From Tetracentron sinense (lineage: Eukaryota > Streptophyta > Magnoliopsida > Trochodendrales > Trochodendraceae): 64,000 bases of DNA. The translations under genes were made by a program, and so were the position numbers. This document shows positions 1 through 9,422 of this stretch, piece by piece. Every line of letters begins with the position of its first letter. The first letter of the stretch is position 1. The notes beneath the pieces were generated by a model. The model was not told the DNA's origin and did not search any database. It was given only the letters and a program-made list of their open reading frames with translations. The stretch spans positions 28,280,052 through 28,344,051 of the forward strand of contig CM026565.1 of NCBI GenBank assembly GCA_015143295.1. Direction: 5' to 3'.

Positions 1-154
1 CTCATGAAACCCAAACTTCATCCTTTCGATCCTACCTTCGTTTAGAGCAAAGGCCCTACTTCGAGAACTCTCTAACTCTATCTCTTTCAGTCTTTATCTT
101 TATCTTTTCTTCTCCTCCATTAACAAATCCGGAACAAACTTGCGTCTTTCTACT

Positions 155-379
155 CAGGGCCGGCCCAAGCCATTTAGAGGCTTAAAGTGAGAATTCTAAA
201 TGAGGCTTTTTTTTAATTGGACTCGTTATAAAATATGGTCTTTTTTTAAATGGGGCCTCTTTTAGGATTTCTTTTAACTAAATCAAGTTCATAAAGCCAT
301 CAAAGCCCACACTTTGGGGCCTTCATTTTTGGGGGCCTAAAGCACGGGCTTTGATGGCTTCATGGATGGGCCGGCCCCG
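155..379. mobile_element. hAT-type MITE with CAGGGCCGGCCC ends
   Basis: The left end reads CAGGGCCGGCCC and the right end is its near-perfect reverse complement (GGGCCGGCCCCG). The inner arms are also partly complementary (AAGCCATTTAGAGGC against GGGCTTTGATGGCTT). The flanks are TTTCTACT (147-154) and CTTCTACC (380-387), a decayed 8-bp target duplication matching at 6 of 8 bases, which is the hAT length. No coding capacity. The CAGGG start is typical of hAT ends. Confidence 0.8.
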
Positions 380-387
380 CTTCTACC

Positions 388-1233
388 AGTAAAGTTGTAA
401 TACGTGGAGCTTCCCGGAAAACCTGTTACTATTTATTAACCCACTTAAGCTAAAACACCCATAAATGAGGGCATTTAAACCCCTACATTAAATCAAAATT
501 TTCGTTGTCTAATGGTAACAATTCTAAAGATAGTCCTTTTCTAAAAGTTAATTAATATCAATATAATTCTTTAGACGGCAAATTTAAGTACTGATTTATT
601 ATATTCTTTGTTAAATAATCCTCAGGTGCTTAGGATTATTATCATTATTTTTTATAAATTGATATTCATCTAAACATAAAGATTTATAATTTTAAAGTTA
701 ACTAATAAAATGAAAATAAATATAAATATTAATTACCAAAGGTAATCTTTATTCAAGGGTAAGGATTTTATCTCCTCATCTAATTGTAATTATATGACGC
801 AACAAAAAAAAAGGTGTAATTACCTTTTCATTTTTATAAAGGTGTATGGGTCTCCCTAACCTCCCATCCCCATAGGATGGTGTTTCTTATAAAAAAAAAC
901 ATATTTATATATTTATCCAAAGTAAAATACTAAGATTAATTGATATAAATATAAATATAAATATTGAGAGATATATAATAATTATTAAGATGCTTATATA
1001 TATATCACTTAATCTTAAATATTATCATAGGTTTGTGAAAGATTTGTTAATTATATGTAAAGATATTATAATCTAAAAAAACTATAATTGAACATCTTGG
1101 AAATGGAAAGAAGTTGATTTACTCATCAACATTACACGTTTTTCTCAAGAGAAAGTAGAATGAACTAGTGTAAGAAGGATACAAGTTTGGATATACTTTT
1201 TTAAGAAATATCGACAAGCTTCCTAGAAAAGGG

Positions 1234-1266
<33 letters not shown>

Positions 1267-1322
1267 GTTAAAAGTTGATAGAAGCTAATTTAGAAGTTTA
1301 TCTAATTACAACAGAAAACAAG
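388..1322. other. AT-rich intergenic stretch, no gene seen
   Basis: Strongly AT-rich DNA with many TATAAA-like strings and an (AT)n microsatellite at about 1234-1255. I see no coding segment, RNA gene or further LRR exon downstream of the receptor-like fragment that ends at 1323. Confidence 0.6.
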
Positions 1323-1739
1323 TTATGGCAATACAAGTAAGAGATTGGATAGACCTTCATTCATCACCCAACCATCGAATGAATTCCTAGATAAGTCGAG
1401 ATGTTGCAGTTCTTGGAAGGGAAGAAACAAGGCCATGTTTAGAAACCAAATTCTTTCTTCATCAGCATCATAGCTTTGTCTCGTATCATTGAGCTCAAGA
1501 TCGATCACTCGAGCTGTGGTGCGGTTACACTTCAGGCGCTCCCAAGTGCAACAATCACTCGCTATATCATCAAACCACGTATGAAGAAGAGGACCATGAT
1601 CTGCTTTTATCCAATTAACAGAAGCCTTGAATTCTAATAGAGCGATCCTCTCCTCGTCTAAGCACCCCAAATATCCATGAAGCTCAAGCAGAACTAGTGA
1701 AACCCATAACAAGAACTTAATAAGCAAGTGACGCTCCAT
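1323..1739 (-). CDS. LRR receptor-like protein, N-terminal exon only (partial)
   Basis: The frame encodes 138 residues from the ATG at 1739. Residues 1-25 form a hydrophobic signal peptide. Next comes a plant LRRNT_2 cap: CLDEERIALLEFK from C26, then the CC pair at 63-64 followed by TWERLKC with C71. A first leucine-rich repeat (LQHLDLSRNSFDGW) follows near residues 111-124. Full family members (RLP14/RLP15-like surface receptors) have 700-1000 residues, so this is only the first exon. The frame ends in TAA soon after GLSNL, where these genes often have their first intron; a possible GT donor lies a few bases before the stop. No further LRR exon is visible down to position 1, so the rest is outside the window or lost. 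A longer upstream frame reaching 1955 is not used, because the signal peptide begins at 1739. Confidence 0.75.
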   Translation of the reverse strand: MERHLLIKFLLWVSLVLLELHGYLGCLDEERIALLEFKASVNWIKADHGPLLHTWFDDIASDCCTWERLKCNRTTARVIDLELNDTRQSYDADEERIWFLNMALFLPFQELQHLDLSRNSFDGWVMNEGLSNLLLVLP

Positions 1740-1932
1740 TGCTACAAAAAGAAGACTTTGAAAACTATCTGCTAATCCAAGTGAATCTAATACAGAAATA
1801 TCAGGACAGGAGGAAGTGAAAGGTTTCATTCTATGTCCTACACGTGGCTTGCATCCTAAGGGTATCAAGAGGAAATTTTTTGATGGGGTCCACTTAAGCC
1901 CTGCAATCTTCCCCCATTGGACATTTGGAAGG

Positions 1933-2223
1933 GACCTTGGATTGTCTCTGGCCAAGCCAGAAAGGGCTTATCTCAGGGTTCCATAGAATAGGTGATAAGT
2001 GGTGGAGAAGTCGAAATCATAGGGCCCATGATTTTGACATCTCCACCCATAATAAGACATGTGGCGATAAGTGTGTTAGAATAAGGGTGAGAGATATCAA
2101 TTGGGGAGAAGTTAAAATCATGGGAGAAAATGAAATGACTTTTTCCCATTTTTCCACCAACTGTCGTACAATGTATGGAACCCTGAGAGCCCTTTCTGGC
2201 TTCGCCAGAGACAATCCGAGGCA
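1933..2223. mobile_element. Mutator-type MITE (GGATTGTCTCTGGC ends)
   Basis: The left terminus GGATTGTCTCTGGCCAAGCC is mirrored at the right by GGCTTCGCCAGAGACAATCC, giving arms of about 30 bp with one mismatch. The outermost bases resemble the ends of the element at 3107-3308. The flanking 9-mers TTTGGAAGG (1924-1932) and GAAGGAAGG (2224-2232) share their last six bases, compatible with a decayed 9-bp Mutator duplication. The interior shares GGGAGAAAATGAAATGACTT with the second copy. It lies about 190 bp upstream of the receptor-like ATG, in its likely promoter. The short frames in it are arms of the inverted repeat, not genes. Confidence 0.8.
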
Positions 2224-2443
2224 GAAGGAAGGATACCATGGAGAAATATAAATGGGCTCACCCCAAAAGAATGAGGTTTGATTTGGGACCAAAACCGTCT
2301 AACCCTCATCCCACAGGTTGACATGTATCACTTTTGACATCCTTAATTGCAGAAGAGTAATTCGAAGGTCTTTCTTTCTCATCTATTTTGAGTTTAGAAA
2401 GATAAAAAAATGTGAATTATTTTTTTGTAGGGTTTACCACTTT

Positions 2444-2735
2444 TTGAACATAGGAGTTAAAATTTCATGACTAGGGTTAAAAGTAGTTAAAGGGGCTTTG
2501 TGATTGGGCCAGACCAAATCCAATCCCCCTTAATTATGGTTAAAATTCACCAACTGTTAGGGTTCAATTATGTATCGTTGGTTTTTAGAAAAAATATAAA
2601 AACATTTAAACCTAGGAGTTAAACTTTCATAACTACGGTTAAAAAGTAGTTAAAGGGGCTTCTGTGAGTGGGCCAGACCAAATTCGATCCCACCCCCAAG
2701 AATGTGAATGTGAATGTGAATGTGAATGTGAATGG
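2444..2735. repeat. 75-bp direct repeat plus GAATGT hexamer microsatellite
   Basis: A segment with GTAGTTAAAGGGGCTT and GTGGGCCAGACCAAAT-like sequence occurs at about 2444-2517 and again at about 2612-2690, with scattered differences. A short microsatellite of TGTGAA units follows at about 2702-2733. The segment between the copies (TTAATTATGGTTAAAATTCACC, GGTTTTTAGAAAAA) belongs to the dispersed inverted-repeat family also seen near 9.8, 34.2, 37.3 and 42.8 kb. Confidence 0.65.
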
Positions 2736-3106
2736 GGAACTTTTGTTGGAACTTTCAGTGGCGTATTGTGAAAATAAAAGAATGGACTAGTCCTTGGTTC
2801 GAAGGCATTGGACACTTTCACCTAAAAAATAATTTAAAAGGAGAACGCTTGAACCCTTAAACGACTTTTTTTTTTTTTTTTTTAAATAGGAGCCGCATAA
2901 AATTAGACGACTTACTTACAAGCGACTATATGGAACCTATGTAAAAACCAATGAATGCATAGATCAATTGATATCAAGATAGGGAACAAAGGATCAGCAG
3001 CAAAAGCCTTATGCAGCATAACTGTTGTAGAAGCAAGGTATTGCAACACATCAGCAATTAGGGTTAGTAATGCACTACCTAATTGCTGGAGTGTGATGAT
3101 GATTCT

Positions 3107-3308
3107 GGCATGGGATTGTCTCTAACAGATGCCAGAAAAATGGTATCTAGCTCCACACATTATCGGACATATGGCGATAAAAAGAGGTGAGATATCAAGT
3201 GGGGAGAAGTCAAAAACATGGGGAGAAAATGAAATGACTTCTCCCCTTTTATCATGTGTCGGAAGCCAGAGACCACTTTCTGGAATCTGCCAGAGACAAT
3301 CCCACGCC
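3107..3308. mobile_element. Mutator-type MITE with perfect 9-bp duplication
   Basis: The ends GGCATGGGATTGTCTC and GAGACAATCCCACGCC are inverted copies with one mismatch. They are flanked by the perfect 9-bp direct repeat GATGATTCT at 3098-3106 and 3309-3317. A 9-bp duplication is the Mutator (MULE) signature. At 202 bp it is a shorter relative of the element at 1933-2223, sharing the GAGATATCAAGTGGGGAGAAG-like interior. No coding capacity. Confidence 0.9.
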
Positions 3309-3317
3309 GATGATTCT

Positions 3318-3906
3318 CAATAGGGAAATAGTTAACGTACCTAGGAAAAGGATTCCCCCCCCTAAATACCCACCAATTGGTTCAGGCTGATTTTAAAATC
3401 TTTTTCTCAGGTACATTAACTATTTCCCTATTGGAACAGTGATTAGCATACCTAGGAAATGGATTTGCTTGTAAGGGCTGAATAGTTGGAGAGCCTAGGA
3501 TTTGCTTGCAAGGGGCTAACATTGGGGTTTGAGGGCCTCCATTTTTTTATGGCCAAGTTCACGGGTTATCGCATCTATTTGTGTTCGTTTTCAAAGAATT
3601 CTCAGAAGTTTAGGGGGCTAAAGCCCTCATCACCCCTACTCCCAAGCTACGCCCCTATTAAACTATAGGTTTTTTTTTTTTTTTAATTCAAAATTTCAGG
3701 GGGGGTGCTCCGCCCCTGCGCCAGAAACAACTGTTCTTGTTTAAGATCATCTAACAATAGCAAAGCCTAAGATAACAATGGAACTTCCGATGTTCATAAC
3801 AATGTTTTAAAAACCAGACGAGACCTTTTTGATCCAGTTACGTCGAGTTATGTAATGCTCATATAATAGTAAAAAAATTTAAAATACAATTTTTTTTAAA
3901 GGTATG
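3318..3906. other. Non-coding stretch with a short inverted repeat
   Basis: GGGAAATAGTTAACGTACCT (about 3323-3342) is matched in inverse by AGGTACATTAACTATTTCCC (about 3409-3428), which makes a small foldback. A T-rich tract lies near 3670. No coding sequence is recognised. Confidence 0.5.
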
Positions 3907-4495
3907 TGTTGATGGTGGGTTTTTGACACCTGCCACATAGATGCCACATCAGCACCAAATAGACACTTCGATGAATATTTGTCTCATTGACATTCTGGTA
4001 TAATGCCCATGAAACATGTTCGTCACATCGGGGGATCTTAGGGGTCGTAGGTTTTGTGGTCAAGAGAAGGAGACTAGGTGAGTTGACACCATAAAAGGTA
4101 TATTCGCATCATGTATCAGGAACAATGGAACCATTGGTGTGAACTAGTTATCATTGTGCGATTGAGAGAGAGGCAATTAGACCAAACATCATTAGTTATT
4201 GGGTGTGGTTGCAATTAATAACTTGTAACCGTTGACAAATGACCCATAACTACTATTTAATGAGAGAGTAATTACAAAATATGTCATGAATGAGTGTAAC
4301 TCCTACATATGAATTATTATAAAAAGGGATCCCCATTCTGGCAAAAGGACACTTCTTGGAGAACAAATGGAGACTCTCTCTCCCGGGCCTCTCTCTCTCT
4401 CTTCTCCTCTCTCCCACATTTCCTCTTCTTCTCCTTCCCGGTTCCGGTGACAAGTGCACCACCGTCCATACCGCCTTTCGAGGTTTAGTCGGATG
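3907..4495 (+). repeat. Left LTR of the 3.9-8.65 kb element
   Basis: It aligns with 7970-8560, including CATTCTGG, GACACCATAAAAGG, the TATTATAAAAAG promoter motif, a CT-rich tract and a block ending GAGGTTTAG-CGGAT. Similarity stops at about 4495, where the right LTR continues with a second GCCGTCCGTACG unit and GAAAATCACCCAAGT repeats. Confidence 0.7.
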
Positions 4496-4759
4496 CTACT
4501 TTACCAATCACGTAATCGGGTATGCTTCTTCCTCCTTTATTGGATTTCCTTTCGTATACATCATATTCTAGAGATAATGTGTGTGGCCCAATAAGGGTGT
4601 TAGCTGCACAAGTTGAGGCTTTCATGGGCACCATACCATAACCATGTGCTGTAAATTCTTTAGTGTCTTCTGTTGCACTATTAGTCATGAGCTCACCATG
4701 AGAGACGTGTAGCTTCTAAACATCTACCATATGCATGTTTGGAGTGTTTAGAGTGAATA

Positions 4760-4780
4760 CCCCCCCCCCCCCCCCCCCCC
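4760..4780. repeat. Run of 21 cytosines
   Basis: An uninterrupted C homopolymer inside the interior of the LTR element. Its length is likely to be unreliable in any assembly. Confidence 0.9.
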
Positions 4781-6683
4781 AATGACTTCCATGTATCAGC
4801 TGCCCAGAAGCCCATGCCACTTGGCACCCATATAGCATGTACTACATTTTGAATTTGTGCTATTTTGTGTCCATTAATTACTTAGTTTCAACTAATACTG
4901 AGTTCCTATATGACCTGCATAGAAATAATAAAAAAATATACATGCTTGTAGCCTATGGTATTTGACACAGGACACTCAATGCGTAATGCATTTAAACTTT
5001 GAATGGCATTTAAGGTGTCAACACATTGGCATATATGTTAGATGGTGCATGACACAATATGATGTTGGACTCGAATCCATCGGTACCCATAATCAAATCC
5101 AATGTCTACAGCCCATATCACTTGTTAGTTAAATCTCATTGGTAAGACACCCTATCGGCTAAATACCAAAAGGTGTATTTGTTAGACTTTCCATGATATT
5201 AATTATATGAAACTATATTTTTTTGGGTTTAGACATTTGCCCATGAAGGCTTAATGCCTAACTGCTAAATTATATATACTCAATTATCAATTGATTGTGC
5301 CCATGACACTTATGAAACCTAATGATGAGTATGATACCCAAAAATGAGTGACACATTTGGCATTAGTTAGAAACTCAAAAATATTAGTAGTACTCAATCA
5401 CTATTCAATATAGTCTTTTGGTGTTGTGATACCCGTCATCTAAACTTTATATTTTTTTTACACAATATGCCTAGTGGTGTATACGACACTCAATGTCATA
5501 GAACTTTGAATTTTGACTTCAAAGTATAGTGTCATTTGAACCAATGATGTTGGTGTCATGACACATATATAACAGCTTATATGATTTGCATATATGACAC
5601 ATTACTTCATATTTGCAACATGTTCTACCTACCACATTAGGAGCTTGATGCCCTAACCTGAGTAATGCTCATATTGCAAACTACTAATTTTCATGTGTTT
5701 TATTTATATGATCTTGTTTAAGCTTCCATAGATCAAATTTATTAGGCAAGACGCCCCATATCATGCCTTTGATGTTCCTGCTTAGCGTTCACATTATATG
5801 ATACCAAATATTTAGGCTATTCTTGATGTTCATAAAGCACGCTTCCAGGAACTCTTGAAATTGCTATTTATTTTGAGTACCTATGGGAGTCATCCTAAAC
5901 TCTATGTCCATACAGGCAGGGGCTAAATACATCTATGTATATACAATTGATAATCTTACAAACGATTGATGAGCCACGGGTCATGGTAGCACCCAAAAAT
6001 ATTGACAAAGACATTAGTTTATAACTTTGCTGAACATTTCTATTATTTTATGTTACGTGATTACTTTGTTTAATTAAATGTAAGCTTGGTTGCATCTTCA
6101 ACGCCTGATAATTACGTTAATTAGAATTTATCAAATAGTACATTGGTCAACTTGTAAATTGATTAAAGGCGTACTATGATGCAAAAATTCAAAATACATG
6201 TTGCTTTGCATCTGAACTTTTTGTCACTTACTACATGATGCTTGCAAATTCATATTTTTAGTTTTTCTGAATTAACTAGATACTGCTAGTTGTTTAATGT
6301 ATTGATATCGGCCTCAAGGCTGCACCAATTTTTGGTTTATAATTGAGTATTATATTAACATCACTTAACATTGCTATTAATGTTACATTTGATATTTCTT
6401 TTGGAGAACAATCCATTATATTGTGAATTTTGTTATCAATGGCTAATCCTCAAAGGGATAAAAATTCATTCAACAAGTAGTTTAGTACGAACAAAGAAAT
6501 TCTAAATAAAATGATCAAAACTCACTGATAGGAAAGTGATTGATATTGTTAATCATGACTCTTTACTCGATCAACGTGGAATCTACGTGACATCAAATAT
6601 CTTATGTGACAATAAATCAAGATGCACATTTGGCACCTCCACTAAGTACGATGCACCATCGAAGGTCCATGACGCCTTCGGAT

Positions 6684-6950
6684 GCACCACCTCAATCTTT
6701 GCGCCTTTGCCATGACGCCTTCATATGTGCTACTCAATAGACATTTGCTCCTTGGCATGCTGCTTTCACATAGGTCATGCATCTTTGAGCACATCGCCTC
6801 TATGGGTCAGTACACCCTTGACATGTCGCTTTCATATGGGTCTTACATCTTTCGGCACATTGCCTCAACGGGCTCTTATGTCCTTGGCATGTTGCCTCAT
6901 ATTGCTTCTTTGTACCTTTCGATACAATGCCTCAATAGGCTCTTATGCTC
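6684..6950 (+). repeat. 66-bp tandem repeat, about 3-4 diverged copies
   Basis: CCTTGGCATG or CCTTGACATG recurs at about 6750, 6816 and 6882, a period of exactly 66 bp. Each unit also carries a CATCTTT-G-CACAT-GCCTC block and a GGGCTCTTATG-like block. A more degenerate unit precedes them. Because 66 is a multiple of three, a 93-residue frame runs through with a 22-residue periodicity (HIAS recurs). I see no evidence that it is a gene. Confidence 0.7.
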
Positions 6951-7969
6951 TTTACTGTGGTAACTTTGTGGGTCATGACATCCTAAATAAATCATATTCT
7001 ATTCATAAATAGAAATGACTTGTGTTTTGGTGAGCAAGTCAAAGACTCACTTATCAAGGCAAGTGCTATTGCACTACAAATATAACGGCTCACGGCGCTT
7101 TCATTAGCTCGCTCTATAAGGTCGTCGTATGACACCTATGGTAGTGGTATGCAAAATCTATGTAAAGATTTGTTTATGGACGATTAAAAGAGCTACATAA
7201 GCATATGACATGACAATATCTGGAAGAAATCCAAACGACATGGCAACATCTATGGAGTGGTGACGCCTTCATCAAAAAAATTCCTTGCGCCTTTAACGAA
7301 GGATCTACGCGCCTATGAGCGCCTAAATGACATCTTTCACTAGTAAAGGTATTGTGCGGTCCATATTTGGCTAAACGTCTTTAATTTAAACTTATGCGTT
7401 ATTGAAAGCATAACGTTTGCAAAACTTGAAAGAGGGTAAAAATTAGACTTAAGGATTGGAGGGTGAGAGGTTCGTTAGCTTGAGGTGAGCATCACCACAC
7501 ATTCCAAAGAAGGAAGTGTGAGGCCGCCTTTACTAACCCACTTGGAGCATTTTGAAGAGTAACATGTCGTTGTAAGGCACCCGAGGAAACAAGACATTTT
7601 GCTAACTTACAGATGCATTCATGGAAAGGTGTTACCGTCATCAAATGTATCAATTGCAATTATCTTTATTTTAATGTCTCCCCAATTAAAATCCTACAAA
7701 TAGGATGGACTGTGAGTCTAAAAGGGATGATTCAAATACAGAAAGGCTAAATTGCAGCCACCTCGGTATTCTCAAATCTCAATGTGTGCTCTCAATCCCC
7801 TTTACTTTTCCATTTTATTCTCCTTTCGCCGACAGAGCGACTTTTCTTTAGGTTCACATGTCATTAAGAAGTGAGATTAATCCTTCAATTATGATATCTA
7901 TGGTGAACACCATAAAAAATTGTCTGATAGAAGTTTTATATAAAAATGCTCTATCAGGTAGAGGGCTAA

Positions 7970-8653
7970 TGTTGGTGATGGGTTTTTGACACCTGCCACG
8001 TAGGTGCCACATCAGCACCAAATAGACACCTCGATGAATATTTGTCTCATTGACATTCTGGCAATATGCCCACGAAACATTTTCATCACACCGGGGAATC
8101 TTAGGGGTCGTAGATTTGGTAGTCAATAGAAGGAGACTAGGTGAGTCGACACTATAAAAGGCATATTCGCATCATGTATCAGGAGCGATGGGATCATTGG
8201 TGTCAACTAGTTATCACTGTACGATTGAAAGAGAGGCGATCAAGCCAAACATCATTAATTATTGAGTGTGGTTGCAATTAATAACTTGTAACCGTTGACA
8301 AATGACCCATAACTACTACTTAACGAGAGAACAGTTACAAAATATGTCATAAATGGGTGTAACTCCCGCATATGAATTATTATAAAAAGAGACCCCCATT
8401 CTGGCAAAAGAGCACTTCTTGGAGAACAAATGGAGACTCTCTCTCTCCCGGGCCTCTCTCTCTCTCTTCTCCTCTCTCCCACATTTCCTCTTCCTCTCCT
8501 TCCTGGTTCCAGTGACAAGTGCAACGCCGTCCGTACGGCCTTTCGATGTTTAGGCGGATAGTTGGAGCGCCGTCCGTACGACCCTTCGAGGTTTAGGCGG
8601 ATAGTTGGGGCGTCTATGAAAATCACCCAAGTATGAAAATCACCCAAGTTACA
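7970..8653 (+). repeat. Right LTR of the 3.9-8.65 kb element
   Basis: It starts with TGTTGGTG and ends in CAAGTTACA directly before GTATG, the target duplication. Compared with the left copy it has an extra tandem unit of GCCGTCCGTACG plus TTTAGGCGGATAGTTGG-GCG and a doubled GAAAATCACCCAAGT near 8618-8650. Confidence 0.7.
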
Positions 8654-9422
8654 GTATGTATATAGGTGTTGTTCTTTGTCTGTCTGTGTAATGCTTTCAA
8701 AACCTTTTTGTTGTATGACATGAAGTTCTCAACAACACAAAAGCATTCTTTTAACTCTGATTAACAATTTTAACCTTTTGTTAATATTTTTTCACCACAG
8801 TTAAAAGGTATTAAAAGAGACACGTGTTAACCCCATAGAGAATTTCACTCATTGTATCCAATATAATTTAGTATGCTATTTTCAATTATGAGAGCATGGG
8901 AATACATTTGAGGCCCTAGGCTTTGAAAGGTTTATATTTGTCCCCTTTAGTGACCCAAACGGTTCAAAGAAAACTGACTGGGTCACACCAGCCACGTTAG
9001 GTGAAGTGATCCGAACTAGTTCGTCCCAGGTTAACCAAATTGATGAGGGGTCCGATTTAATCCATCCGGCCGGTCCGGTTTTAAAACTGGCTCATACTGA
9101 CCAAGAACTGCAGAGTTCATTCCTAGAGTAGTCATCGAAGTTTTTTTTTACAAAAAAGATCTCATCCAAGCAAACCAAGATAGTCTTGAGAAATTCTTAC
9201 AATTCTTTGTTCGTAGAAAGTACAGAAGATCCACTCACCAAATATCCATCAACAATAAAATCCCAGGAAGCAAACTAAAAATAGGGAGCATATAATAAAG
9301 CAATTGAACCTGCACAAAGGAGAAACCTTGAATCACATTTCTCCCTGGTACTAGGGTTCTAAAACTTGGAAATAAGACAGCCCAGTTCTATCGAAGGGTA
9401 CACGGCTGAAGATTCGAAGTTC
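8654..9422. other. Intergenic and EMC7 3' flank; fragment of a dispersed repeat
   Basis: About 8757-8846 contains a diverged piece of the dispersed repeat (TTAACC...CAGTTAAAAGG-ATTAAAAGAGACACGTG). The bases just below 9423 are the likely EMC7 3' untranslated region. No other gene is seen. Confidence 0.5.

Larger units (their letters stand above)
3907..8653 (+). mobile_element. Non-autonomous LTR retrotransposon (degenerate)
   Basis: Two direct repeats of about 0.6 kb begin at 3907 and 7970. Both start with TGTTG(A/G)TG and GGGTTTTTGACACCTGCCAC. The right copy ends in TTACA at 8653. The 5-bp flanks are identical, GTATG at 3902-3906 and at 8654-8658, so the whole is one insertion. The LTRs carry a TATA box (TATTATAAAAAG, about 4316 and 8382), which sets plus orientation. 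The interior has no gag, protease or pol similarity and only short frames, so any movement would have needed enzymes from elsewhere. The 3' part of the left LTR after about 4495 does not match the right LTR, so that junction is rearranged and no primer-binding site is recognisable. LTR divergence suggests an old insertion. Confidence 0.75.

Noticed and set aside
1925-2324. Several overlapping 68-108 residue frames on both strands
   Set aside because: They all lie in or beside the Mutator-type MITE and result from its inverted arms; no family resemblance.
6682-7012. Two 93-95 residue frames with periodic sequence
   Set aside because: Explained by a 66-bp tandem repeat in a non-coding LTR element; two of the three frames stay open equally well.
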